From positions 434,001-498,000 of the forward strand of contig NZ_CP107799.1 in NCBI RefSeq assembly GCF_041431135.1: a DNA stretch of 64,000 nt, read 5' to 3'. Every line of letters begins with the position of its first letter. Position 1 is the stretch's first letter. A program made the translations under genes and the position numbers. The stretch is from Streptomyces sp. NBC_00554. Lineage in GTDB: Bacteria; Actinomycetota; Actinomycetes; Streptomycetales; Streptomycetaceae. The notes under the pieces were generated by a model that was not told the origin of the DNA, ran no database searches, and was given only the letters and a program-made list of their open reading frames with translations. Shown in pieces: positions 29,135 through 38,020 of the stretch.

Positions 29135-30580
29135 TCAGGCCACCGGAACCGGGTAGGTCGGGTACTCCACCCCGGACACGTGCTGGACGACGCGGATGAC
29201 CTGGCAGGAGTAGCCGAACTCGTTGTCGTACCAGAGGTAGAGGATCGCGTCGTCGCCCTCGACCTTGAGTGCCCCTGCGTCGATGATCGAGGAGTGGCGC
29301 GAGCCGATGAAGTCGCTCGAGACCGCGTCGGGGGCGCTGATGAAGTCGATCTGACGCTTGAGCGGCGAGGTCAGCGACACGTCACGGAGGTAGTCGAGGA
29401 CCTCCTCGCGGGTGGTCTCGCGCGCGAGGCGCAGGTTGAGGATCGCGATCGAGACGTTGGGCACCGGGACGCGGATGGAACTGCCGGTGATCCTTGCCTT
29501 GAGGTCGGGCAGCGCCTTGGCGACAGCGGAGGCGGCACCGGTCTCCGTGATGACCATGTTGAGCGGCGCCGAGCGGCCGCGCCGGTCGGAATCGTGGTAA
29601 TTGTCCAGCAGGTTCTGGTCGTTGGTGAACGAGTGGACGGTCTCCACGTGGCCGCGCAGGACGCCGTACTCGTCCGCCATCGCCTTCAGCGGCGGGACGA
29701 TCGCGTTGGTGGTGCAGGAAGCGCAGGACAGGATCTGCTCGTCCGGCTTGATCATGTCGTGGTTCACGCCATGGACGACGTTGGGGACGTCTCCCTTGCC
29801 GGGCGCGGTCAGGACGACCTTGGCGATTCCGGGGCGGAGGTGCTTCGACAGGCCCTCGCGGTCGCGCCACCTGCCGGTGTTGTCGATGAGGATGGCGTCG
29901 TTGATGCCGTACGCCGTGTAGTCCACCGACGTCGGGTCGTCGGAGTAGATCACCTTGATCTCGTTGCCATTGGCGATGATCTTGCTGTTGGCCTCGTCGA
30001 CGGTGATCGTGCCGTGGAACTGGCCATGGATGGAGTCACGGCGCAGCAGTGAGGCGCGCTTGACGATGTCCTGGCCGCCACCCTTGCGGACGACGATGGC
30101 GCGCAGCCGCAGGCCGTTGCCGGAGCCGGCCTTCTCGATGAGCAGGCGGGCAAGGAGGCGGCCGATGCGGCCGAAGCCGTAGAGGACGACGTCGCGCGGC
30201 TCGCAGCGGTCGGTCTTGTTGGCACCGGTGGCACCGGCGACGGCCTGCGCAGTGAACTCCTCCACCGAGAGGCCGCTGTCGTCGGTCCGGTAGGTCGCGG
30301 CGAGCATGCCGATGTCGATCTGGGAAGGGCCGAGATCGAGCGTGGTGAGAGCCTGCAGGAACGGCAGCGTCTCGGTGACCGAGAGCTCCTCACCGGCGAT
30401 CTGCCGGGCGAATCGGTGGGTCTTGAGGATGCTGACCACCGACCTGTTCACCAAGGAGCGGCTGTGCAGCAGGACCGTGACGTCCCGCTCCCGGTGCAGC
30501 TTCCCGATGACGGGGATCATCGATTCCGCGATCTCCTCGCGGTTTTTCCAGTTGGTGAACGAGTCGTCATTGACAGTCAC
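29135..30580 (-). CDS. gap: glyceraldehyde-3-phosphate dehydrogenase, long form
   Basis: A 481-residue GAPDH. The usual 330-residue enzyme begins near residue 128 (DVVLYGFGRIGRLLARLL); catalytic Cys lies in SCASCTTNAIVPPLKA, and WYDNEFGYSCQVI is the C-terminal signature. About 127 N-terminal residues form a helical extension typical of a second GAPDH group in actinobacteria and some proteobacteria. It converts glyceraldehyde-3-phosphate to 1,3-bisphosphoglycerate or the reverse; cofactor preference is not evident. Starts with GTG 30580; monocistronic. Confidence 0.92.
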   Translation of the reverse strand: MTVNDDSFTNWKNREEIAESMIPVIGKLHRERDVTVLLHSRSLVNRSVVSILKTHRFARQIAGEELSVTETLPFLQALTTLDLGPSQIDIGMLAATYRTDDSGLSVEEFTAQAVAGATGANKTDRCEPRDVVLYGFGRIGRLLARLLIEKAGSGNGLRLRAIVVRKGGGQDIVKRASLLRRDSIHGQFHGTITVDEANSKIIANGNEIKVIYSDDPTSVDYTAYGINDAILIDNTGRWRDREGLSKHLRPGIAKVVLTAPGKGDVPNVVHGVNHDMIKPDEQILSCASCTTNAIVPPLKAMADEYGVLRGHVETVHSFTNDQNLLDNYHDSDRRGRSAPLNMVITETGAASAVAKALPDLKARITGSSIRVPVPNVSIAILNLRLARETTREEVLDYLRDVSLTSPLKRQIDFISAPDAVSSDFIGSRHSSIIDAGALKVEGDDAILYLWYDNEFGYSCQVIRVVQHVSGVEYPTYPVPVA

Positions 30581-30688
30581 AGGTTCATCTTTCGAGCTAG
30601 GAGGCGCTCATATGCTAATCCCCCGCCGCTTCGAACTTTCAGGCGGTGTCACCTGAGCGGTACGCTGCGAGCTGCGCCTTTGCCGGGA

Positions 30689-32869
30689 TCAGGTCTTCTT
30701 GACCTTGTCGTAGCGGCCGAGGAAGCGCGGGGTGCCGTTCTCCACACGGTGGAGGAACAGGCCGTCGATCCAGTGGAACGCACCGGTCACCGCCTCGAAT
30801 TGGATGGTCTTGGCGAGCCCCTTGTAGGTGGTCGCACGGAGCCTGCGCACCATGGCGCCCCGCTCGGCCTCGACGCTGCCCAGCTCGCGCAGGCCCTGAG
30901 CGACGAAGAGCAGTGCGTCGTACGCCTCCACCGCGAAACGCCCGACGGTGCTCACCCCGAAGCGCTTCCGGTAGGCCGTCACAAAACGCGCCGCGGCCGG
31001 CAGCGCGGCCGGGTCGACGTAGGTCGTGCTGATGATCCAGCCCTCGGCCGCCGGGCCCGCCTCCGTGAGGAACGCCGCCTCCAGGACCGGTTCCGGCGCC
31101 ATGCACGTGCCCCGGAAACCGGCCTCTTCCAACGCGCGGGCGCACCGGGCGGCCCGGTGCGGTGAGGCTCCCCCGTACACCACTGCCTCCGCCTCGGCGG
31201 CGAGCACGGCGGCGGCGACCGGGCCGAAGTCCTCGCTGTCCGCGGGGACGACATGGGTGGTGGTGGTGCCATCGGCGGGCGGGAACGCGGCCAGGTCCTT
31301 GACGATCTGCCAACTCGTGCGGCTTGCCGCCCTGTCGTCGATGAGGGCGGTCCTACGGCTCTTCTCGACGTGGGTGAGGTAGTGGATGAAGGGCGTGGAC
31401 AGAACACTGTCGCCGGCCCTGATCTGGAAGAACGCGCGGGTGGAGGTCTTGGAGTACACATCGTTGCCGGACGACACGGTCACGATGGGCAGCAGGGCCT
31501 TCTCATAGCGGGCAATGGTCGCCTCCATCGCGGCATCGCCGGTCGGGCCGATGACGGCGCACACGTCGTGGTCCGCAACGAACCTTGCGGCCACGTCCTC
31601 GGCCCGCTTCGCCTCCCCCGCGTCGTCAAGGACCTTCAGCGCCAGGTCGAACGTGCGGCCTTCACGGGAGCGGGAGTTGAAGTCCTCCACGGCCAGCCGC
31701 GCTCCCCGCTCCTGTGCCCGGCCGATCGCCTTGCCCGTTCCCGACAGGTCCGCGTGCAGCCCGATGACGTACCGGGGCAGTGGTCCGGAGCCCGTCGCAC
31801 CGTCGCTACCGGTCGTGGGCCTGGAGGCGGCCCAGGCCGCCAGTCCGCCGCCGGTCATGACCACTCCGGCCGCCGAGCCCAGCATCAGCACGCGGCGCCG
31901 TGAGAGGGCGGGCCGCTCCGGCGGCAGCATGAGCGTGACCGGCCCGGGGTCGGGCAGGGCAAGGACGGCGGCCGAGCGTTCCGCGATCAGCCGGGGCAGC
32001 GTGGCCGGCAGCCAGTCGCCGTCGGGTTCGCCCCCACCGGCAAGGGCGTCTCCCACCTCCTGCGCGGTGGGTCTGGCCCTCGGATCCTTGGCCAGGCAGT
32101 CGGTCAGCAGCGGGACCAGGGCCCACGGTACGGCGCCCAGGTCCGGTTCCTCGTGGACCGTACGGAAGATGATGGCGGCCGGAGTGCCGGTCCCGAACGG
32201 GCGGCGGCCGGTCGCCGCGTACGCCAGGACACAGCCCAGCGAGAAGATGTCGCTCGGCGGGCCGATGTCACGGCCCTGCCCCCGCGCCTGCTCGGGCGAG
32301 AGATAGCCGGGCGAGCCGATCACCACGTCACTCGCGGTCAGCGCTGTGGCACCGGTGGAACGAGCGATACCGAAATCGATCAACCGAGGCCCGTCCAGGG
32401 CGAGTAGAACGTTGCCCGGCTTGACGTCCCGGTGCACCAGGCCCGCGGCGTGCACCTCGGTCAGCGCCTCGGCCAGCCGGGCTCCCAGGGCGCATACCGA
32501 TTGGTGGGGCAACGGCCCGTGCAGCGTGACGGCCTCGGCCAGCGACGGGCCCGGCACGAAGGCGGTCGCCAGCCAGGGCTCGCGGGCCGCCGGTTCCGCC
32601 GCGGTGACCGGTACCACCCACCGGCCGGTGAGCCCGCTCGCGGCCTCGGCCTCGCGCCGGAACCGGGTCCGGAAGTCGTGGTCGGCCGCGTACTCGGCGC
32701 GGATCACCTTCAGCGCGACCAGCGCCCCGCCCGTCGAACGGGCCAGGTAGACCACGCCCATGCCGCCCGCGCCGAGCCGGCCGAGCAGCCGGTAGCCGCC
32801 GACGAAGGGCGGGTCGCCCGGCTTGAGCGCGTGCACTGCTGCGTGCCCCTCCGAGTGGATCCCGCTCAC
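30689..32869 (-). CDS. Ser/Thr protein kinase with periplasmic-binding-protein sensor domain (copy B)
   Basis: A 726-residue membrane receptor kinase. The PknB-like kinase domain spans about 25-285 (LGRLGAGGMGVVYLARS, VALKVI, VHRDVKPGNVLL, DFGIARS). A single hydrophobic segment (VLMLGSAAGVVMTGGGLAAW) near 325-347 leads to an outer domain (about 360-720) resembling the type I fold of branched-chain amino acid binding proteins (GLHADLSG, AVIGPTGDAAMEA, GWIISTTYVDP). This implies direct ligand sensing coupled to phosphorylation. GTG 32869 is 2 bp past the stop of its paralogue; last gene of a three-gene operon. Confidence 0.88.
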   Translation of the reverse strand: MSGIHSEGHAAVHALKPGDPPFVGGYRLLGRLGAGGMGVVYLARSTGGALVALKVIRAEYAADHDFRTRFRREAEAASGLTGRWVVPVTAAEPAAREPWLATAFVPGPSLAEAVTLHGPLPHQSVCALGARLAEALTEVHAAGLVHRDVKPGNVLLALDGPRLIDFGIARSTGATALTASDVVIGSPGYLSPEQARGQGRDIGPPSDIFSLGCVLAYAATGRRPFGTGTPAAIIFRTVHEEPDLGAVPWALVPLLTDCLAKDPRARPTAQEVGDALAGGGEPDGDWLPATLPRLIAERSAAVLALPDPGPVTLMLPPERPALSRRRVLMLGSAAGVVMTGGGLAAWAASRPTTGSDGATGSGPLPRYVIGLHADLSGTGKAIGRAQERGARLAVEDFNSRSREGRTFDLALKVLDDAGEAKRAEDVAARFVADHDVCAVIGPTGDAAMEATIARYEKALLPIVTVSSGNDVYSKTSTRAFFQIRAGDSVLSTPFIHYLTHVEKSRRTALIDDRAASRTSWQIVKDLAAFPPADGTTTTHVVPADSEDFGPVAAAVLAAEAEAVVYGGASPHRAARCARALEEAGFRGTCMAPEPVLEAAFLTEAGPAAEGWIISTTYVDPAALPAAARFVTAYRKRFGVSTVGRFAVEAYDALLFVAQGLRELGSVEAERGAMVRRLRATTYKGLAKTIQFEAVTGAFHWIDGLFLHRVENGTPRFLGRYDKVKKT

Positions 32870-32871
32870 AG

Positions 32872-35043
32872 TCAGACCTCGGAGGGGGCTTCACCGAGGA
32901 ATCGGAACCGGCCGCCCTCGACCTGGTGGAGAAATATGCCCCAGCCGCTGAACTGGCCATCCGACGCCCTGAAGGCGAACTGCTTGGTGATGCCTTTGTA
33001 GGTGCTCTTGCGCAGCAGGCCCACCAACTCACTGCGCCCCGGCGGACGTCCGCCCTTCGTGGCCTTCACCAGCTCCTGGACGACAAGGTTGACGGTGTCG
33101 TACGCCTCGGCGGCGTAGTAGCCGGGCGCGGCACCGTAGCGCTTGCGGAAGGCGGCGGTGAAGGCCGCCGCCGCGGGCACGGCGGAGGGGTCGACGAAGG
33201 AGGCGGTCAGCACCCATCCCTCGGCCGCGTCCCCGGCCAGCTCCAGGAACTCCGGGTCGACAACGGCCTGCGAGGCGAGTCTCGGCTTGTCGAAGCCGAC
33301 CGCCGCAAGTTCCCGGGCCACCCGGGCCGCTCCCTGGGCGTAGCCGGCGTAGACGAAGGAGCCGATCCCCGCCCTCAGCATGTCGGCGATGACGGGTCCC
33401 ACGTCGTCCGTGCCCGCCGGGATCACCCGGGGGTAGGCCGGCCGGCCCAGGTGGCGCAGCATGGTGGCGGTGATCGAGGCGGACTCCTGGGCGTACGTCT
33501 GCGCGGTGCGGTCCTGGAGCAGGCCGGCGCGCTGCGTCCCTTTCTGTCCCATCAGGTAGATGCCGACCGGGAGGGCGAGGGCGGCGTCGCTGGGGCGGCA
33601 GTGCACGAAGGACCGGTACTCCTCCGAACTCAGGATCAGGCCTCCGGCCGAGACGTTCAGCAGCGGCAGCAAGGCCTCGTCGTACGCGCCGAGGACCGCG
33701 TAGGCCGTCTCGTCGTTGGTCGGGCCGAGTACGGCGAGGACATCGGCGTCCTGGATCAGCTTCTTGGCCGCGGCCGGTGCCTTCGCCGCGCTGCCGCCGT
33801 CGTCCACGGTCTTCAGAGTGAGCTCGAAGGGCTTGTCCTTGCGGGAGTTGAACTGCTCGACCGCCAGCCGTGCGCCCCGCTCCTGTGCCTCTCCCGCCGT
33901 CCGCTGCGCGCCGCTCAGATCGGCCTGCACTCCGAGGGCCCAGCGGCGGGCCTGCGGCGCGGAGGTTCCCGAGTCGTCCTCGTCACGCAGTGCGGCCCAG
34001 GCCGCGGCTCCGCCGGCCGCCATGAGTACCGCCGCGCCGGAGGCCAGTACGAGCAGGCGTCGCCGGCTCGGCTTTGCCTGCTCCGTGTCCTCGGGTGTTC
34101 CGGCCGCGGTCGGCTCGATGTCCGGGAGCGCGAGCATTTCGGCGGAGCGGTCGGCGATTGCCCGTACGACGTCCTCGGGCAGCCAGTCGAGCTGTCCGCC
34201 TTGCGGGACGGCGTCCTCGACCAGCAGCACCGCGCCGATCTGGTCGGCCGTCGGACGGTCCGCCGGGTCCTTCGCGAGGCACAGGCGCAGCAGTGTCAGC
34301 AGCTCGGTGCCTTCAGTGTCCTCCTCGACTTCGATGCCGTCCAGGTCGGGTTCGTCGTGGACCGTGCGGTAGAGCAGCGCGTCCGCCGTGCCGATGCCGA
34401 ACGGCGGACGGCCACTCGCCGCGTACGCCAGCAGGCAGCCCAGCGAGAAGATGTCACTCGCCGGGCCGACGGCCGCGCCGCGTGCCTCGGCCTGCTCGGG
34501 TGAGAGGAAGCCGGGCGTGCCGACGACCAGGTCGGGCGAGGTGATCGCGGTCTCGTCGGTCGCGCGGGCGATCCCGAAGTCGATCAGGCGCGGACCGTCC
34601 ACGGCGAGCAGGACGTTGGCGGGCTTGACGTCGCGGTGGACCAGCCCGGCGGCGTGCACCTCGCGCAGTGCGGCGGCGAGCATCCTGGCCAGGACTTCCA
34701 CGCTCCGGGTAGGCAGCGGGCCGTGACCGGTGACCGCTTCCTCAAGGGAGGGGCCGGGCACGAAGGCGGTGGCCAGCCAGGGCGCCGCCGCGTCCGGGTC
34801 CGCGCCGGTGACCGGCACCGCCCAGGGGCTGGTCACCCGGCGGGCCGTCTCGACCTCACGGCGGAACCGGGCGCGGAAGTCCGGCTCGTCCGCGTACTCG
34901 GCCTGGATGACCTTGACGGCGGCCAGCGTCCCGGCCTCCGTACGGCCGAGGTAGACCACGCCCATGCCGCCCGCGCCGAGCCGGGCCAGCAGCCGGTGCC
35001 CGCCGATCGATGCGGGGTCGGTGGGGAGCAGTGGCCCGCTCAT
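32872..35043 (-). CDS. Ser/Thr protein kinase with periplasmic-binding-protein sensor domain (copy A)
   Basis: A 723-residue paralogue of the downstream kinase with the same plan: kinase domain about 15-275 (LARLGAGGMGVVYLGRT, VHRDVKPANVLL, DFGIARATDE), membrane segment LLVLASGAAVLMAAGGAAAW near 330, and a substrate-binding-protein-like outer domain (GVQADLSGAQRT, AVLGPTNDETAYAV). The sensor halves have diverged more than the kinase halves, suggesting different ligands. ATG 35043 overlaps the lipoprotein stop by 4 bases. Confidence 0.88.
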   Translation of the reverse strand: MSGPLLPTDPASIGGHRLLARLGAGGMGVVYLGRTEAGTLAAVKVIQAEYADEPDFRARFRREVETARRVTSPWAVPVTGADPDAAAPWLATAFVPGPSLEEAVTGHGPLPTRSVEVLARMLAAALREVHAAGLVHRDVKPANVLLAVDGPRLIDFGIARATDETAITSPDLVVGTPGFLSPEQAEARGAAVGPASDIFSLGCLLAYAASGRPPFGIGTADALLYRTVHDEPDLDGIEVEEDTEGTELLTLLRLCLAKDPADRPTADQIGAVLLVEDAVPQGGQLDWLPEDVVRAIADRSAEMLALPDIEPTAAGTPEDTEQAKPSRRRLLVLASGAAVLMAAGGAAAWAALRDEDDSGTSAPQARRWALGVQADLSGAQRTAGEAQERGARLAVEQFNSRKDKPFELTLKTVDDGGSAAKAPAAAKKLIQDADVLAVLGPTNDETAYAVLGAYDEALLPLLNVSAGGLILSSEEYRSFVHCRPSDAALALPVGIYLMGQKGTQRAGLLQDRTAQTYAQESASITATMLRHLGRPAYPRVIPAGTDDVGPVIADMLRAGIGSFVYAGYAQGAARVARELAAVGFDKPRLASQAVVDPEFLELAGDAAEGWVLTASFVDPSAVPAAAAFTAAFRKRYGAAPGYYAAEAYDTVNLVVQELVKATKGGRPPGRSELVGLLRKSTYKGITKQFAFRASDGQFSGWGIFLHQVEGGRFRFLGEAPSEV

Positions 35044-35855
35044 TCCGGCGCCTCCAGTTCGCTCTCGACGAGGCTCAGCATCTGGCCCGTTCCCTGGTTC
35101 AAGGCGGCGTCGACCTCGTCCTCGGTCCGGCCCTCGGCGCCCCTGCCGACGACGGCCACGGTGACCTGGGCCACTCGGCTCTGCACCCAGTAGTAGTAGT
35201 GGGGGCCGCCGAGTTCGTCGCTGTAGTACTTGCCGCTCTCTGTGAGCGTGTCCTCGGAGTTGAAGTTGCCCAGCGCGCCGTAGCCCGCCCCCTGGGAGAG
35301 CAGATCGCTGATTCGCTCGCCCTGGCGCAGCTGCTGGTCGGGACAGCGCAGCGCCTCTTCGAGGGTCTCGGCCATCTCCCAGTCGGCGTCCTTCGCGGTG
35401 CGGTGCACGGTGACGACGGCGGCGACGCGGATCGGGCCCTTGCCGTCCTCCGCGGGCAGTTCGCTGTAGCGGGTGAGGGTCGCGAGCACCGTCGCGGGCA
35501 GCGGCTCACGCTCCCAGACGCAGTTCGCGTCGAGCACGGGCCACTTGCCGGGTTCACTCTCGTACGGGCTGCGTCTGACGAAGCCGGGGCCCCAGTTGAC
35601 CGGCGCCGCCGCGACGGCTCGGGCCAGGCGCAGGGCCTCCGCGGGGGTTTTCGGCGCGCGGCCGGGATCGGGGGTGAAGTCCAGACCTGTGGGGCTGGGG
35701 CTCGGGGCCGGGCTGGAGCGTGTGCTACTGCTCGCGGTCGGGTCCTTGGAACCGTCGGATCCGGCGGTCCCCCCGTCCCCCGTCCCCGAACAGCCCGCCA
35801 GCAACAGCGCGCCGGTCAAAGCGCCGCAGCATAACCACACCGGTCTCCCGTTCAC
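35040..35855 (-). CDS. lipoprotein of unknown function, first gene of the kinase operon
   Basis: A 271-residue protein with a lipobox at LLLAGC (Cys about residue 22), a Ser/Thr/Pro linker to about 60, and a globular domain with a single conserved-looking Cys pair (NCVWERE and ALRCPDQQ). GTG 35855 is preferred because GGGGAG is 6 bases upstream; the in-frame ATG 35858 and TTG 35861 are too close to it. The 4-base overlap with the kinase gene suggests it contributes to ligand capture or wall sensing for the kinases. No family recognised. Confidence 0.75.
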   Translation of the reverse strand: MNGRPVWLCCGALTGALLLAGCSGTGDGGTAGSDGSKDPTASSSTRSSPAPSPSPTGLDFTPDPGRAPKTPAEALRLARAVAAAPVNWGPGFVRRSPYESEPGKWPVLDANCVWEREPLPATVLATLTRYSELPAEDGKGPIRVAAVVTVHRTAKDADWEMAETLEEALRCPDQQLRQGERISDLLSQGAGYGALGNFNSEDTLTESGKYYSDELGGPHYYYWVQSRVAQVTVAVVGRGAEGRTEDEVDAALNQGTGQMLSLVESELEAPE

Positions 35856-36032
35856 CATCAACTCCCCCCACCCGTACGCCAGTTCCCCCGCAGGGAGCGT
35901 ATCGACTATGCCGCTGGCGCACTACGACGACGGCGGAGTCCGTCACCCTTGAACGGGCTCGGGCGGGAGCTATTGACTCGGCGTATGACCTGCGCGCCTT
36001 CCCCGACCCGACCTCTTGCGGACCCTGGCGTC

Positions 36033-36623
36033 CTACGGCACGGGCAGGAGAGCCAAAGCCGTTTCGGCGATCGCGCGCAGCGACTCGGGGCTGCTTCCGC
36101 CTTTGCCCAGCGCTTCGATCCCGCGCAGCACGGCCAGGAGGAGTCCGGCGAGCCGGGTGGGGTCCGCGTCCTGCTTGATGTCGCCCGCCCGCTGCGCTGC
36201 CGCGATACAGGAGGAGAACAGTTCCTCGATGGCCCCGAACGTCCGGCGGGCCGTCGCCGCGATGGCCGGATCCTGCTCCGACAGCTCGGCCGTGCCCTTG
36301 GCGAGTAGACAGCCGCGCAGGCAGACATCGGAGGCGGTGGCGTCCGCCACCTTCAGCACATGCGCCCGCAGCCGTTCGTAGGCGCCGTCATCCGGGCCGT
36401 CGAGCGCCCGCCGCACGGCCACGATCAACCCGGCGCAGTAGTCGTCGAAGGTGCGCAGGAAGAGTTGGTGCTTGTCGCCGAAGGCGCCGTAGAGGCTGCC
36501 CTTGCCCAGACCGGTGGCCGTGGCGATGTCGTCCATCCTCGTCGCCGCGTAACCGGTCGACCAGAACTGGTCCCTGGCGGCGCGCAGGACCTCACCTTCA
36601 TCGAAGCTTCGGGGTCGTGCCAT
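36033..36623 (-). CDS. TetR family repressor divergent from an SDR gene
   Basis: A 196-residue TetR protein. The HTH is at about 9-55 (RAARDQFWSTGYAATRMDDI, then ATATGLGKGSLYGAFGDKHQ), followed by a ligand domain resembling those of quinone- or aldehyde-responsive TetR proteins (GCLLAKGTAELSEQDP). A 57-bp palindrome starts 14 bp upstream, between this gene and the divergent SDR gene, pointing to autorepression and control of the reductase. Confidence 0.9.
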   Translation of the reverse strand: MARPRSFDEGEVLRAARDQFWSTGYAATRMDDIATATGLGKGSLYGAFGDKHQLFLRTFDDYCAGLIVAVRRALDGPDDGAYERLRAHVLKVADATASDVCLRGCLLAKGTAELSEQDPAIAATARRTFGAIEELFSSCIAAAQRAGDIKQDADPTRLAGLLLAVLRGIEALGKGGSSPESLRAIAETALALLPVP

Positions 36624-36637
36624 GACCTCACGATACC

Positions 36638-36694
36638 CATTCTTGACCGACCCGTCCAGAATGAACTAGGTTCTGGACGAGGCGGTCAAGAATG
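36638..36694. promoter_or_regulatory. 57-bp inverted repeat between tetR and SDR genes
   Basis: The 25-bp arms 36638-36662 and 36670-36694 match at 22 positions around a 7-bp centre. The outer core is CATTCTTGACCG and the inner core GTCCAGAA. The size allows two TetR dimers, or one operator per promoter. Confidence 0.75.
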
Positions 36695-36769
36695 CGTCGA
36701 CCGCCGTCCGGTCGTGCAGCGGATACGAGCAGCGCAAGCGACAGAGCGATCTCGAAAGGAATGGGTGCC

Positions 36770-37522
36770 ATGCGCCCCATGAACGGAAAGACAGCGCTGG
36801 TGACCGGCGCCTCCAGCGGCATCGGTCGGGCGATCGCCCAGCGCTTCGCCGATGACGGCGCCCGCGTCTACCTGACCGGCCGACGCAAGGACGAACTCGA
36901 AGCCGCGGCCAAGGACATCGGCCCCGGCGCGATCGCCGTGCCGTGCGACGTCTCACAGGCCGCGGACCTCGACCATGTCATGGACGTCATCCGCGGTGAC
37001 GGGCGGCAGTTGGACATCGTCGTGGCCAATGCCGGACTGGGCGACGGGTCCCGCCTCCAGGACGTCACGGAGGAGCAGTTCGACTTCGTCTTCGGCGTGA
37101 ACACCAAGGGCAGCCTGCTGACCGTGCAGAAATCACTGCCGCTGCTCGCCCAGCCCGCGTCGGTGATCCTGCTGGCCTCCTCCACCATCCACCAAGGCGC
37201 CGACCGCATGGGCGTCTACGCCGCGTCCAAGGCCGCCGTACGCAGCCTGGGCCGCACCTGGGCCGCGGAGCTGGCCCCGCGCGGTGTCCGCGTCAACGTC
37301 ATCACCCCGGGCCCCATCGCCACACCCGCGATCGCCAACCTGGCCGACCGGCTCGGCCAGAGCACCGAAGCCTTCCACCAAGCCCTGTCCTCGCGACTCC
37401 CGCTCGGGCGCGTGGGCCGTCCCGAGGAGGTCGCCGCCCTGGCCGCCTTCCTTGCCGGGCCGGAGAGTTCGTTCATCACCGGCGCCGAGCACTTCGTCGA
37501 CGGCGGACAGGTCCAGGTCTGA
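36770..37522 (+). CDS. SDR family oxidoreductase
   Basis: A 250-residue classical SDR with TALVTGASSGIGRAIAQ, VVANAG, catalytic Ser in LASSTIHQ and YAASK at the active site, and TPGPIATP. Unlike the SDR at 6210 its catalytic set is complete. ATG 36770 is chosen for its spacing from AAAGGA; ATG 36761 and 36779 are alternatives. It is probably repressed by the divergent TetR protein and induced by its own substrate class. Confidence 0.9.
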   Translation: MRPMNGKTALVTGASSGIGRAIAQRFADDGARVYLTGRRKDELEAAAKDIGPGAIAVPCDVSQAADLDHVMDVIRGDGRQLDIVVANAGLGDGSRLQDVTEEQFDFVFGVNTKGSLLTVQKSLPLLAQPASVILLASSTIHQGADRMGVYAASKAAVRSLGRTWAAELAPRGVRVNVITPGPIATPAIANLADRLGQSTEAFHQALSSRLPLGRVGRPEEVAALAAFLAGPESSFITGAEHFVDGGQVQV

Positions 37523-37607
37523 TCGGCCGTGCGGAGGTGTCACTCGCGCCACAAGAGGCCTTTGAATTCTGGTGACACCGCCTCCCGTCGCAGCGCACGA
37601 TGAGCGA

Positions 37608-37997
37608 ATGGCGCGCCTTCGTGACATCGTCGTCGACTCGGCCCACCCCGCTACGGCGGCCCGATTCTGGGCTGCCGTGCTCGACGGGTACGCCGTCGCA
37701 CCGTACGACGATGCCGAACTCGCGCGCCTCCGTGCCCTGGGGAACGCCGGCCCTGAGGACGACCCGACCGTGCTCCTCGAGCCGCAGGACGGCGGCCCCC
37801 GTCTGTTCTTCCAATTGGTGCCGGAGCCCAAGCGCGTGAAGAACCGCGTGCACATGGACCTGGTCGCCGACGACTTGGATGCCGAGACCGCCCGCCTTGC
37901 CGAACTCGGCGCAGTACTTCTCGCACGTCACGAGAAGCACACCGTGTTCGCCGATCCCGAAGGCAACGAGTTCTGCCTGGCCCAGCTCGGCTCGTAA
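37608..37997 (+). CDS. VOC family protein
   Basis: A 129-residue glyoxalase/bleomycin-resistance-fold protein (DIVVDSAHPATAARFWAAVL, LFFQLVPEPK, RVHMDLVADD, VFADPEGNEFCLAQ). Paired beta-alpha-beta motifs form one metal-binding site; the His and Glu positions are retained. ATG 37608 is preferred over GTG 37572 because the domain begins there. It lies 85 bp after the SDR gene and converges on the amine oxidase gene. Substrate unknown. Confidence 0.82.
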   Translation: MARLRDIVVDSAHPATAARFWAAVLDGYAVAPYDDAELARLRALGNAGPEDDPTVLLEPQDGGPRLFFQLVPEPKRVKNRVHMDLVADDLDAETARLAELGAVLLARHEKHTVFADPEGNEFCLAQLGS

Positions 37998-38020
37998 CGA
38001 GCGTCCGAGCGGCCTGGGGG

